Source of the DNA: Bryobacterales bacterium
GTDB lineage: Bacteria; Acidobacteriota; Terriglobia; Bryobacterales; Bryobacteraceae
NCBI GenBank assembly: GCA_003166865.1
Contig: PMUP01000019.1
Coordinates: 1-64,000, forward strand
Length of the DNA: 64,000 nt
Reading direction: 5' to 3'
Shown here: positions 46,519-56,798 of the stretch, piece by piece
How the letters are laid out: every line of letters begins with the position of its first letter
Position numbering within the stretch: position 1 is the stretch's first letter
The notes under the pieces: model-generated
Database searches by the model: none
What the model was told of the DNA's origin: nothing
What the model saw: only the letters and a program-made list of their open reading frames with translations
Position numbers and translations under genes: made by a program

Positions 46519-49482
46519 TTGAGGGATCTTAAGACCCAATTCGTCAGCGCGCTGCTGTTCATTCTCACGGTGGCAGCGGTGTGCTGCGCCCTCGTCAATT
46601 TCCGGCAGCAAACCATGTATCACCTTCCAGATGATGGAGTTACGTGGGTGGACCGGACCGCAGGCGATGGCCAACACCTGGTTCTGGCGCTGCACGTCAC
46701 GCCGGGTAGCCCGGGCGCTAATGCTGGCATTCGCGCAGGCGACGTGCTGCTCCAAGTGGCCGGCCATGTCATCGAGAAAACGGTGGATGTCCCCCAGGCC
46801 CTGCAACAGGTCGGCATCTGGATCAAAACCGAATACATCCTGCGGCGCGACAATGTACCGGTTCCGGCGCAAGTACTGGTCGGCGAAGGCGTGCTGGATC
46901 GCTCGCTGTACTACCAGTATGCGGTCGGGATCGCCTACCTGTTGATTGGATTGTTTGTTTACTACCGCCGGGTGGGCGCGCCACGATCGATTCATTTTTA
47001 CGTTCTGTGCCTGACTTCGTTCATCTTGTCGTGCTTCCACTTCACCGGCAAATTGAATGCGTTCGATCAAGGAATTTACTGGGGCAACGTCGTGGCCGGC
47101 GTTCTGGCGCCGACCATCTTCCTGCACTTCTGCATGGTGTTCCCGGAGCGGCCGAAGTGGCTGGAGCGCCCGGGCCTCAGCGCAGTCTTTTATCTGCCCG
47201 GCGCTTTCTTGTTGACGCTTTACCTGCTGGTGGCCAAGGGCATCCTGCGCGTGACGGCATCGCCGGTGGAAGTGAACTGGTTCCTGGATCGGGTGTGGCT
47301 GCTCTTCCTGAGCGCGTTCTATCTGGCCGGCACCTTGGTCTTGGCGCTGAAAACGCCGCACGCCGAGGATCCTCTGGTGCGGCGGCAGTTGAAGTATTTG
47401 CGCAACGGAGCACTGCTGGGCGTGGTGCCATTCACGCTGATTTACGCCGTACCGTATTTGTTTGGCGCGCTTCCAGGCCATTACCAGAAAATGGCCGTGC
47501 TTTCGATGATTCTGATGCCTCTGACCTGGGCCTACGCCATCCTGCGCTACCGGCTGATGGACGTCGACATTATCTTCCAGCAAGGCTACGTTTACACCCT
47601 TGCGACGCTGGTGGTGCTGGGGATCTTCTACGGTCTGATCTTCTCGTTTGCGCGGCCGGAGGACTTGAGCCCGGCAGCGATCGTGGGGCTGATTCTGTTC
47701 GCGACGTTCATCTTTCAGCCCATTCGCGACTGGCTGCAGGAGCAACTCGATCGCTATTTCTTCTACAAGGACCGCTACGACTACCGGCGCACGCTGATCG
47801 AGTTCGCGCGCGAGCTGGGCTCGGAGACCGATCTGGATGAGATGCTGCGATCGGTGGCGGACCGGCTGCTGCACACGCTATCGATCCAGCATGTGGCGTT
47901 TTTCCTATTGGACGAACCGGCTGGAGAAGGCGACGAGTTCCGGCTGCATATGACCCTGGGCAATCGCAAGGAGCGCGGTCAAAAGCAGGGACACGAGCTC
48001 GACCTCAGTTTTCTGAGCACACAGCCGGGCAGGCCGTACCTGTTCTTTGAGCGCACGCGGCATTTGCTGGACGCGGTCTCGCACGACTGGCCGATCTCGG
48101 TGCGGCGGACGATTGCCGATCTCGACCTGACCTACTATTTCCCGTGTACAGTCCGCGGCCGCACCATCGCATACCTGGCGCTGAGCCGCACCGACAAAGG
48201 CGATTTTCTTTCGAGTGACGACGTGGAGCTGCTGACCACTCTGGCCGGATATGTCAGTATCGCGGTGGAGAACACGCGGTTGTACCGTTCGCTGCAGCGC
48301 AAGATGGAGGAATACGAGCGGCTGAAAGAGTTCAGCGAGAATATCGTCGAGTCCATTAACGTCGGGATTTTGGCCGTGGATCTGAACGATCGGGTGGAGA
48401 GCTGGAATACGCAGATCGAGCGGCTGACGGGGACCGCGCGCGAAGCGGCTTTGGGGCGGCGCCTCGCGGAGCTGTTTCCAGCGGAGCTTTGCAGGGAGTT
48501 CGACCAGGTACGCGGGCAGACGGGCGTACACAATATCTACAAGTTTGTGCTGCGGGGGCCGGCGGGCCTGGCAAGCGGGAAGGCCAACGGGAATGGACAC
48601 GGCAAAGAAAATGGATCGGGAGCGCATACCCTGAATCTTGCGATCGCACCGCTGGTGGCCAAGGATCTGCAGCAGATCGGCAGGCTGATCATTTTCGACG
48701 ACGTCACCGATCGCGACGAACTGGAGCGCCGGTTGGTGCAGGCAGATAAATTGAGCTCCATCGGCCTGCTGGCCGCCGGAGTCGCGCACGAGGTCAATAC
48801 GCCGCTCGCGGTGATTTCCACTTACGCGCAGATGCTGGCCAAGCAGATTTCCGAAGATGAGCAAAAGTCGAAGCTGCTGGACAAGATCGCCAAGCAGACC
48901 TTCCGCGCCAGCGAAATCGTCAATTCGCTGCTCAACTTTTCGCGCACCTCGACCACCGAATTCGTGGAGCTGGACCTCGGCAAGGTGATTCAGGAAACGT
49001 TGAACCTCGTGGAGCATCAGTTGCGCAAGTCCGCGATCGAGGTGAAACTGGATACCCAGGCGGCCCTGCCCCCGGTGAAAGGCAACGCCGGCAAACTGCA
49101 ACAAGTGTTCTTGAATCTGTTCTTGAACGCGCGCGACGCCATGGAAGCGGGCGGCACGCTGGCCATCCATGTCTGGAGCGAGGACGGTTTTGCGCGCATC
49201 GACGTGGCCGACAGCGGGCAAGGAATCCAGCCCGAAAACCTGGCGCGCATCTACGATCCGTTCTTTACAACCAAGGCAGCCCGCAAGGGTACGGGGCTCG
49301 GACTTTCCGTTACCTACGGGATCGTGCGGGAGCACGGGGGCACTATCGAAGTAGAAAGCCGCTGGGGCGCCGGATCGCGGTTTCGCGTCGAGCTCCCGCT
49401 CATGTCCAGAGGCCCGCAAAACGGAGCGCGCGGGCTGCCGGCTGCACTCCATGAGGATGTCCGCGCGCCCTTTGCGGGCTAA
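46519..49482 (+). CDS. Membrane sensor histidine kinase with N-terminal PDZ-like domain, TM bundle, GAF, PAS, HisKA, HATPase
   Basis: VTPGSPGANAGIRAGDVLLQVAGHVIEKTVDV (PDZ); multiple TM helices; VESINVGILAVDLNDRVESWNTQIERLTG (PAS); GVAHEVNTPLAVISTYAQML; ATKAARKGTGLGLSVTYGIVREHGG-type G box. TTG start. Confidence 0.92.
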   Translation: MRDLKTQFVSALLFILTVAAVCCALVNFRQQTMYHLPDDGVTWVDRTAGDGQHLVLALHVTPGSPGANAGIRAGDVLLQVAGHVIEKTVDVPQALQQVGIWIKTEYILRRDNVPVPAQVLVGEGVLDRSLYYQYAVGIAYLLIGLFVYYRRVGAPRSIHFYVLCLTSFILSCFHFTGKLNAFDQGIYWGNVVAGVLAPTIFLHFCMVFPERPKWLERPGLSAVFYLPGAFLLTLYLLVAKGILRVTASPVEVNWFLDRVWLLFLSAFYLAGTLVLALKTPHAEDPLVRRQLKYLRNGALLGVVPFTLIYAVPYLFGALPGHYQKMAVLSMILMPLTWAYAILRYRLMDVDIIFQQGYVYTLATLVVLGIFYGLIFSFARPEDLSPAAIVGLILFATFIFQPIRDWLQEQLDRYFFYKDRYDYRRTLIEFARELGSETDLDEMLRSVADRLLHTLSIQHVAFFLLDEPAGEGDEFRLHMTLGNRKERGQKQGHELDLSFLSTQPGRPYLFFERTRHLLDAVSHDWPISVRRTIADLDLTYYFPCTVRGRTIAYLALSRTDKGDFLSSDDVELLTTLAGYVSIAVENTRLYRSLQRKMEEYERLKEFSENIVESINVGILAVDLNDRVESWNTQIERLTGTAREAALGRRLAELFPAELCREFDQVRGQTGVHNIYKFVLRGPAGLASGKANGNGHGKENGSGAHTLNLAIAPLVAKDLQQIGRLIIFDDVTDRDELERRLVQADKLSSIGLLAAGVAHEVNTPLAVISTYAQMLAKQISEDEQKSKLLDKIAKQTFRASEIVNSLLNFSRTSTTEFVELDLGKVIQETLNLVEHQLRKSAIEVKLDTQAALPPVKGNAGKLQQVFLNLFLNARDAMEAGGTLAIHVWSEDGFARIDVADSGQGIQPENLARIYDPFFTTKAARKGTGLGLSVTYGIVREHGGTIEVESRWGAGSRFRVELPLMSRGPQNGARGLPAALHEDVRAPFAG

Positions 49483-49494
49483 GAAAGCCGGTGC

Positions 49495-50958
49495 ATGCCT
49501 GATCCACTTCCGCCCGACGAACCAGCCTCCTTCCCTAAAGGCCGCATCCTGGTAGTTGACGACGAAGCAGACATCCGCGAAAGCCTGGAGACACTGCTGT
49601 GCCTGGAAGGCTATACGGTGGAGCTGGCGCAAAACGGCGCCGAAGGATTGCGCCGGGCCGAGTCGGCCAATTACGACATGGTCCTGCTGGATCTCATGAT
49701 GCCGGACCGCTCTGGAATGGAGGTGCTGCGCGAGATTCGCGAACGCGACACCGAGACTCCGGTGTTCATGATCACCGCGTACGGGTCGGTGGAAGTCGCG
49801 GTCAGCGCGCTGAAAAACGGCGCGAACGACTATTTCTCGAAGCCCTGGGACAACGAAAAGCTGCTGCTTGAGATCGATCGGATGATCGCGCACAGCCGCT
49901 TGGCGCGCGAAAACGCCCAGCTCAAGCGAGCGCTAAAGCAGTATAGTTTTCCAAACATTATCGGCAAAAATGATCGGATGTTGCGCATCCTGGATCTGGT
50001 GACACAGGTAGCCCCGAGCCGCGCCACCATTTTGATCACCGGCGAAACGGGGACGGGCAAGGAATTGATCGCCAAGGGCATCCATGCGAACTCGGCGCGC
50101 GCCGATCAGCCGTTCGTTCCCGTGAACAGCGGGTCGGTTCCGTCCGAACTCCTGGAGTCCGCGCTATTCGGACACGTGAAGGGAGCCTTCACGGGCGCCA
50201 TCGCCTCCCGCAAGGGATACTTCGAAACCGCCAACAAGGGAACCATTTTTTTCGACGAAATTGGCACCATTAGTCCGGAAACCCAAGCCAAGCTGCTGCG
50301 CGTGATTCAAGAGCGTGAATTCATGCCCGTGGGATCCACCGACACCGTCAAGGTAGATGTGCGCATCATCGCGGCCACCAACGCGGATCTGAAGAAGCTG
50401 GTGGATGACGGCAAGTTTCGCGAGGATCTTTATTACCGGCTGAACGTGATCGATCTGGCGCTGCCGCCGCTGCGGGAACGCAAGGAAGATATTCCGCCGC
50501 TGGTGGAGCACTTCTTCCAGAAGTTCGCGCGCGAAAACGAGAAGTTTCTCGACGCCGATGGCAAGAGCCTCTTGCGCATGGATCCGGAAGCGATGCGGTT
50601 ACTGCTGGACTATAACTGGCCCGGCAACGTGCGGGAGCTTGAAAACGCCGTGGAACGCGCGGTGGTGCTAGCCTCGCAGGCGACCGTGCTGGTGGATGTG
50701 CTGCCGGATTCGATCCTGCAAGAAGGCGGCGTCAAGATCCGGCGCGATGCCAGCGGCATGCTGCCAGCCGACGCGTCGCTGCCCGAGATCCTGGCCGACT
50801 TCGAGCGGCGCAAGATCATGGAGGCGCTGGAATCGGTGAACTGGAGCCAGACCGAGGCCGCCGAAAAGCTGCACATTCCGCTGTCGACGCTGAATCAGAA
50901 GATCAAGCGTCTGAGCATCGACGTGAAGCGCAAGAGCGGTGGGGCCGGCGCGCCGTAG
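49495..50958 (+). CDS. Sigma-54-dependent response regulator (NtrC family)
   Basis: ILVVDDEADIRESLETLL; ITGETGTGKELIAKGIH; GAFTGAIASRKGYFE; C-terminal HTH WSQTEAAEKLHIPLSTLNQKIKRL. Confidence 0.95.
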   Translation: MPDPLPPDEPASFPKGRILVVDDEADIRESLETLLCLEGYTVELAQNGAEGLRRAESANYDMVLLDLMMPDRSGMEVLREIRERDTETPVFMITAYGSVEVAVSALKNGANDYFSKPWDNEKLLLEIDRMIAHSRLARENAQLKRALKQYSFPNIIGKNDRMLRILDLVTQVAPSRATILITGETGTGKELIAKGIHANSARADQPFVPVNSGSVPSELLESALFGHVKGAFTGAIASRKGYFETANKGTIFFDEIGTISPETQAKLLRVIQEREFMPVGSTDTVKVDVRIIAATNADLKKLVDDGKFREDLYYRLNVIDLALPPLRERKEDIPPLVEHFFQKFARENEKFLDADGKSLLRMDPEAMRLLLDYNWPGNVRELENAVERAVVLASQATVLVDVLPDSILQEGGVKIRRDASGMLPADASLPEILADFERRKIMEALESVNWSQTEAAEKLHIPLSTLNQKIKRLSIDVKRKSGGAGAP

Positions 50959-51070
50959 GTCGGCGCAAGCGTAGTCCGAGTGCCCTTCGCAAAATCGAAC
51001 AGTAAATAGCGAAATCGAACACTCGCAGCAAGCCTGCTAGCCCGGAATCGTATTGTCACAAGCCTTTGGT

Positions 51071-51087
51071 CTGGACCCGCGATTGCT
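51071..51087 (+). promoter_or_regulatory. Putative sigma-54 promoter upstream of first TolC gene
   Basis: CTGGACCCGCGATTGCT: GG-N10-GC spacing with a full TTGCT -12 element, 32 bp before the ATG at 51120. Confidence 0.55.
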
Positions 51088-51119
51088 TCCCAAGCATTCG
51101 AGCTACGATTCTAGTGACC

Positions 51120-53021
51120 ATGCGTTTCATTCGAAATATCACTCTATTCGCTCTGGCGGCCGCCGGCTGTTGGGGGCAAACACCCGAGATCACAATTCAA
51201 ACACCCCAGGGGCCGCCGGTGATAGGGCCACTCTTCCGCCCGTTTCATCTGGAGCGGCGGATCGTTTCGCCCGCTACGCTCGGCAACACGCCGCGCCTGG
51301 AGTCGCTGATTCGCGCTGGCAATTTGTATCTGTCGGCGCAAGACGTGATCGCACTAGCGCTCGAAAATAATGTGGATATCGCCGTCCAACGCTACGGCCC
51401 ATATCTCGCGCGTGAAGTTTTGCGGCGTGCCCAAGGCGGTGGCGCCTTGCGCGACATCGGTCAGCCCATCGCGCCAGGACCAACCAGCGTGAGCCTGGAG
51501 GGCGTGAATGTGAACTCGGTCGGTTTGGCTGAGAGCGGCTCGGGAGTGAGCTCCGGCGGGGGCATCGTGGTTCAATACGGGGCGCAGCCGCCGCCGCTAG
51601 ACCCGGTTCTGTTTATTTACACGAATTTCGTGCATCAAACCATCCCCGAAAGCAATATCACTCTCAGCTTGGCCCCCACGCTGATCTGGGACTATCAAAC
51701 CTATGCCGCGCAATACAGCCAATCGTTCTTGACTGGCACGTATGCGCAGCTTTCTTACGGCAGCACGCGGAATCGATACAACAGTCCGCTCTACGACATC
51801 AACCCGTACACGACCGGCTATCTGGATTTATACGTCACCCAAAACCTCCTTCAGGGCTTTGGCATCAGCGTCAACAATCGCAACATCCGCGTGGCCAAGA
51901 ACAACCTGAAGGTGACTGACATCCAGCTCAAACTCCAGGTGATCACGACAGTTTCCGCCGTCCTGAATCTGTACTGGGACTTAGTAAGTTTCAACGAAGA
52001 CTTACGAATTAAGCGGGAGGCACTTACCACCGCGCAGCAGCTCCACGAAGGCAACCAACACCAGGTGGAACTCGGTACGTTACCGGCGATTGAAGTCACG
52101 CGCGCCGCAGCCGAGGTATCGGCCGCCAAGGAGAGCCTGTTGATCGCACAAACCAATGTTGCCCAGCAGGAGACGGTGCTCAAGAATGCTTTGAGCAGAA
52201 ACGCGGTGGTGAACCAGACGCTGGATGAAGTCCACATTGTCCCCTTGGATCACATTGCCGTGCCGGAGACGGAGGACCTAAAACCGACCGCCGAACTGCT
52301 GAGCTTAGCGCTGAACCAGCGTCCCGAGATTGCCAAGGCCAAGATCAATATCGAGAGCAGCAACATTAACCTGAGCGGCTCCAAGAACTACCTGCTGCCG
52401 ACCTTGGTCGCAAATTTCGAATTAACGAACAACGGCCTAAGCGGCCCAGCGAATCCCGCCAGCTCTGTCTTCGGCCTAGTGTCCCCACCAGCTTACGTCG
52501 GCGGCTACGGCAATCTGCTGCGGCAGATCTTCAGCCGCGATTATCCCAACTACTCGGCCGGATTTTCTTTGAACATTCCGTTTCGTAATCGGGTGGCCCA
52601 AGCCGATTACGTGGCCGATCAGCTCGGCCTGCGCCAGAGCCAGCTGCAGTATCAAAAAACAGTGGCTCAGATCCGCGTGGACGTGAAGAACGCCGTGATC
52701 GGGCTGCAGCAGGCGCGCGCGAGATACGAAACAACAGTGGCCACGCGGTCACTCGCACAGCAGACGCTGGAGGCGGAACAGAATCGTTTCCGCTTTGGGG
52801 AATCAACCATCGCGACCGTGGTCCAGGCGCAGCGCGATTTAGCTGGCGATCAGAGCGCCGAGGTCCAGGCCATGGCGAACTACACGCATGCCAAGGTCGC
52901 GTTTGACGAGGCGGTAGGGCAAACCTTGGATGTGAATAGCATCTCGATGTCAGAAGCCGAGGCCGGCCGTGTTGCCAGGGAATCGGCGATTCCGGAAGCA
53001 CTACCGCAGAAAAAGGATTGA
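51120..53021 (+). CDS. TolC-family outer membrane efflux protein
   Basis: SAQDVIALALENNVDIAVQRYGPYLAREVLRRAQGGG; LNQRPEIAKAKINIESSNINLSGSKNYLLPTL; C-terminal AFDEAVGQTLDVNSIS. Confidence 0.87.
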   Translation: MRFIRNITLFALAAAGCWGQTPEITIQTPQGPPVIGPLFRPFHLERRIVSPATLGNTPRLESLIRAGNLYLSAQDVIALALENNVDIAVQRYGPYLAREVLRRAQGGGALRDIGQPIAPGPTSVSLEGVNVNSVGLAESGSGVSSGGGIVVQYGAQPPPLDPVLFIYTNFVHQTIPESNITLSLAPTLIWDYQTYAAQYSQSFLTGTYAQLSYGSTRNRYNSPLYDINPYTTGYLDLYVTQNLLQGFGISVNNRNIRVAKNNLKVTDIQLKLQVITTVSAVLNLYWDLVSFNEDLRIKREALTTAQQLHEGNQHQVELGTLPAIEVTRAAAEVSAAKESLLIAQTNVAQQETVLKNALSRNAVVNQTLDEVHIVPLDHIAVPETEDLKPTAELLSLALNQRPEIAKAKINIESSNINLSGSKNYLLPTLVANFELTNNGLSGPANPASSVFGLVSPPAYVGGYGNLLRQIFSRDYPNYSAGFSLNIPFRNRVAQADYVADQLGLRQSQLQYQKTVAQIRVDVKNAVIGLQQARARYETTVATRSLAQQTLEAEQNRFRFGESTIATVVQAQRDLAGDQSAEVQAMANYTHAKVAFDEAVGQTLDVNSISMSEAEAGRVARESAIPEALPQKKD

Positions 53022-53032
53022 GGGGTGCGCCA

Positions 53033-54892
53033 ATGAAATTGCATAAACCAGTTTCAGTCATTACTGTTTTGGGCGTGCTGGCCTCGCAGTGCATGGCCCA
53101 AGAGCCGCCGCAAGTAGAGAAACCCCACGGTCCGCTGTTGATTCGATCCTACCGGCCTGCTTCGACCTCGCCGGTGAATCTCAGCAACTCAAACCGTCTG
53201 CACAGTCTGATTCGCGCGGGGCACTTGTACCTGACGGTGCAGGACGCGATCGCGCTGGCGATCGAGAATAATCTCGATCTGGAGGTGGATCGCTACGGAC
53301 CGCTGAGCGCCGAATGGAATCTCGAACGTGCCCAGGGAGGAGGTCCGCTGAGAGGCGTCACCAACGGGAATAGTTTGGTGAACCAAGCCACCAGCGGTCA
53401 GGGCGTTCTGGGCAGCGAGGTCGCGGCGGGCTTGGCGCAAAACACTTCGAATGGTGGCGGCAGCAGTGGCGGCGCCACGGTTTCACAGATCGGTCCGGTG
53501 ACGCAAAATCTGGATCCGGTGCTTCAGAACGGCACCAGTTTTTCCCACACCACGTATCCCTACGCCATCACCTACGTGAGCGGCACTCCCACACTGATCA
53601 GTGGGCAGCACGTGTACGATTCGTTCCTGCAGGAGGGGCTTTTGAGTGGCGGCTACGTCCAGGTGAGCGCCAACGAATCTTACGAGAAACAAAATGCACC
53701 CACTGATTATCTGAATCCTTCGGTTGCCCCGGTGGTGCAGATTTATGCCCGCCATAATCTGTTGCAAGGGTTCGGAACAGGCGTCAACGGCCGATTCATC
53801 CGCGTCGCTGAGAAGAATATCCAGGCGGCGCACGAAGCGTTTCGATCGCAACTCTTAAACGTCGTTGCGAACGTCTTGAACCTGTACTGGGATTTGGTAA
53901 CCGACGACGACGACCTGGCGGTGCGCCAGCGGGCGGTGGATCAAGCTCAAAAGTTTTATGACGACACCCGCAAGCAGATCGAGCTAGGAGTAATTCCCCG
54001 GTTTGAAGCCTCGCGAGCACAGGCTAACGTTACCAACAGCCGGCAATTGCTGGGTATCGCCCAAGCCACCGCGCAACAACAGGAGAACCTACTGAAGAAC
54101 ACGATCAGCCGAAACGGCCTGGAGGATGAGCTGCTAGATTCCGCCCAGATCATGCCGCTGGACCGCATCGAAGTTCCCGATCAAGACAATTTGCCCGCGC
54201 TTCGCGACCTGGTGGCCACTGCTCTCCGAAATCGGCCTGACGTGGCGCTCGCCAAAATCAACGACGAAGTGTCCGAGATCTCGGCGCGCGGAACGGCCAA
54301 CGGCGTACTGCCCAGTCTGCAGGCGTTCGCGGCCGTCAGCGCGAGCGGACTCTCGGGCACATCGGCTCCTTACCAAGGCGTCGCGCCCGATCCATATTAC
54401 GTGGGAGGATTGGGCAACGCTCTGGGCCAGGTATTTCGCGACGACTTCCCGAGCCGGCGCGTGGGCGCTTTGTTTGCGGGCACCATCCACAACCGCATCG
54501 CGCAGGGCGACTACGGAATCGAACAATTGCAATTGCGCCAGGGCGACGTCGTCGAACGACGGAACCAGAATCAATTGGTCGTGGATATTTCCAACTACAT
54601 GGTCGCGCTGCGGCAGGCCCGTGCCCGGTATTCGCAGGCCGTGGACTCGCGCAAGCTTCAGCAAGAGCTGCTCGACAAGTCGCAGCAGTCGTTCTCGTTT
54701 GGCGCAGCGACCATCAGCGACGTGGAAGCGGCCCAAACCACGCTAGTGGCCGCGCAGGAAACCGAAGTCTCGACGCGATCGGCCTATAGCCACGCGCGGA
54801 CCTCGCTCGATCAAGTGCTCGGCCAAACGCTGGATGTCAACCATGTTTCCGTGGAGCAGGCCCTGAATAGCCCTAGGGTCGCGAAACCGTAG
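53033..54892 (+). CDS. TolC-family outer membrane efflux protein, tandem paralog
   Basis: TVQDAIALAIENNLDLEVDRYGPLSAEWNLERAQGGGPLRG; SLDQVLGQTLDVNHVS. Confidence 0.87.
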   Translation: MKLHKPVSVITVLGVLASQCMAQEPPQVEKPHGPLLIRSYRPASTSPVNLSNSNRLHSLIRAGHLYLTVQDAIALAIENNLDLEVDRYGPLSAEWNLERAQGGGPLRGVTNGNSLVNQATSGQGVLGSEVAAGLAQNTSNGGGSSGGATVSQIGPVTQNLDPVLQNGTSFSHTTYPYAITYVSGTPTLISGQHVYDSFLQEGLLSGGYVQVSANESYEKQNAPTDYLNPSVAPVVQIYARHNLLQGFGTGVNGRFIRVAEKNIQAAHEAFRSQLLNVVANVLNLYWDLVTDDDDLAVRQRAVDQAQKFYDDTRKQIELGVIPRFEASRAQANVTNSRQLLGIAQATAQQQENLLKNTISRNGLEDELLDSAQIMPLDRIEVPDQDNLPALRDLVATALRNRPDVALAKINDEVSEISARGTANGVLPSLQAFAAVSASGLSGTSAPYQGVAPDPYYVGGLGNALGQVFRDDFPSRRVGALFAGTIHNRIAQGDYGIEQLQLRQGDVVERRNQNQLVVDISNYMVALRQARARYSQAVDSRKLQQELLDKSQQSFSFGAATISDVEAAQTTLVAAQETEVSTRSAYSHARTSLDQVLGQTLDVNHVSVEQALNSPRVAKP

Positions 54893-56798
54893 CGGCGACC
54901 AGCCTCTCGATCGACGGCCCAATGGCAAGCCGCAATTCCGCCTGCGGCTTTTTGCATGTTTCCAAAAAAGCCCGTTGCTGCGCCAGCCAGGTTTCCGGCG
55001 GACGCTCGCCGCGATCCAGGTAGTCGAGAGCCTGCAAGCCGATGGTGCCCAAATGCGTCAACGCTCCGTTAGGCTCCATGCGTGCGTCGTTGTCACGCCA
55101 GCGAATGAGCCACATTCGTAGTTGCAGGCGATCCATGTGATCGACTAGCATCGCAAATTCCCGCGCCGTATCGCTCTCCGGCCGAACCGCGTCTACCAGC
55201 CCGGTCAAGGGTGTCTGTTGATTGTATTTGTGAGTGCGGATGCGCTGGCCAAAGGTCGCGGGCTCGACGACGTCGGCCAGGGTCTTGAGCGGTTCTATCG
55301 GAGCTCCGCCGGCCAGCCGTTCCAGCATCGGAAGATAACTGGAGCGATGTGTCAGGCCGAGCCGATCGAGCTCCTGGCTCACTTGGTCTAACCGGCGGTA
55401 CATCGATGGCACGTCTTTCACCTCTTGCGGTGACCAGAGCCGCTCGGCCACTGCGGCCGCGCGCGGCCAAATGCGCGAGTCCACATTTTCCGGGCTCACG
55501 AATTCGCCCCACATGGCAACTTCACCGCCCAAAATGCGAGCTTTTTCCTCATCGCTAAGATTGGCGGCGTCGCGGTCCAGAGGATCCACCGCATAGAGCG
55601 TCGATGCCGGCTCCATGTGATCGAGATAGTAGCCCGCGGAAAGGACGCTCGAAAAACCATGCCGCGCGGACTCAGCGAGCGACTTCTGGCCGCGCCAGGA
55701 TTGAATCACGATGTCCTTTGGCAGATCCGGATCGAGAATTTCATCCCAGCCCTCCAGTCTCTTGCCATATTTCGCCACCGTTTTCTGAAGCCGGCGATTG
55801 AAGTAAGCCTGCAGGCCCTCGGCGTCTTTCAGATGATGCTGGCGGATGAACGCCCGAATGCGCGCGCTGCTCTTCCATTGCTTGCCGTTCACTTCATCGC
55901 CGCCGATATGAAAGAACTGGTCCGGAAAGAGCGCGGCCATCTCGCCAATGAATGTGTCGAGAAATTGATACGTGGATTCGCGCGTTGGGTCCATGGTTGG
56001 ATCAAACACTCCCCAGTTGCGTTCGATTTGATAGGGCCCTGGCGCACTCGCAAGCTGCGGATAACCCACCAGCCAACTCGTAGCGTGGCCTGGAATGTCG
56101 AACTCGGGGACCACGCGAATGCCGCGATCGCTCGCGTAGGCGATTACCTCGCGCACCTGCTCTTGCTTGTAGTAAAGCCCGTCGGAACCGAGCTGCTGCA
56201 ACTTCGGGAAGCGCTTGCTCTCGACGCGGAAACCTTGGTCATCAGACAAGTGCCAGTGAAAGACGTTGAGCTTGACAGCGGCCATGGCCTCGAGATTACG
56301 CTTGACCACTTCGATGGGCATCCAGTGCCGCGATATGTCCAAATGCAAACCGCGCCACGGAAAGCGCGGATGATCTTGAATGTCCAGCGCGGGCACTTCG
56401 TAACCTTGCTGACCGCGGGCGCTAGTAACAACGAGCTGCCGAAATGTTTCCAGGCCGCGCAACACGCCGAGCGGATTCGACGCAGACAGCCGCGCCTGCA
56501 TTGGCGTGATCTCTAAGTGGTAGCTTTCGTCTTCACCAAGCTGCTGGACCGGCGCGGAGGCGTGATCGCACTGGATGACCAATCGAGCCGATGGCCCCGG
56601 TGGAATGACCTCGCCAAGCCTCCGAACTGCCGCCTCCAAGCGCGGCTCCGAGTACCCCGTGATGGCGATGCGGATCGACGGGGGGACCGCAAGGCTTCCC
56701 TGCCCCATCTCGATCTGGGCCGGCCACGGCATCAGATTGGGCTGCGCAATCAAGAGTGCAGCCGTGATCACGAAGCCCGCAATATAGCGGATTATCAT
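54873..56798 (-). CDS. Glycoside hydrolase family 20 beta-N-acetylhexosaminidase
   Basis: FPWRGLHLDISRHWMPIEVVKRNLEAMAAVKLNVFHWHLSDDQGFRVES; FHIGGDEVNGKQW; signal peptide. Confidence 0.93.
   Translation of the reverse strand: MIIRYIAGFVITAALLIAQPNLMPWPAQIEMGQGSLAVPPSIRIAITGYSEPRLEAAVRRLGEVIPPGPSARLVIQCDHASAPVQQLGEDESYHLEITPMQARLSASNPLGVLRGLETFRQLVVTSARGQQGYEVPALDIQDHPRFPWRGLHLDISRHWMPIEVVKRNLEAMAAVKLNVFHWHLSDDQGFRVESKRFPKLQQLGSDGLYYKQEQVREVIAYASDRGIRVVPEFDIPGHATSWLVGYPQLASAPGPYQIERNWGVFDPTMDPTRESTYQFLDTFIGEMAALFPDQFFHIGGDEVNGKQWKSSARIRAFIRQHHLKDAEGLQAYFNRRLQKTVAKYGKRLEGWDEILDPDLPKDIVIQSWRGQKSLAESARHGFSSVLSAGYYLDHMEPASTLYAVDPLDRDAANLSDEEKARILGGEVAMWGEFVSPENVDSRIWPRAAAVAERLWSPQEVKDVPSMYRRLDQVSQELDRLGLTHRSSYLPMLERLAGGAPIEPLKTLADVVEPATFGQRIRTHKYNQQTPLTGLVDAVRPESDTAREFAMLVDHMDRLQLRMWLIRWRDNDARMEPNGALTHLGTIGLQALDYLDRGERPPETWLAQQRAFLETCKKPQAELRLAIGPSIERLVAATVSRP

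Noticed and set aside
46327-47874. 515 aa minus-strand ORF
   Set aside because: Antisense to the histidine kinase; composition is the mirror of a GC3-rich gene (His/Gln/Arg rich, no recognisable domain).
47905-49893. 662 aa minus-strand ORF
   Set aside because: Antisense to the kinase and the NtrC-type regulator, both with clear domains; shadow ORF.
55617-56516. 299 aa plus-strand ORF
   Set aside because: Antisense to GH20 hexosaminidase with intact active-site motif; shadow ORF.
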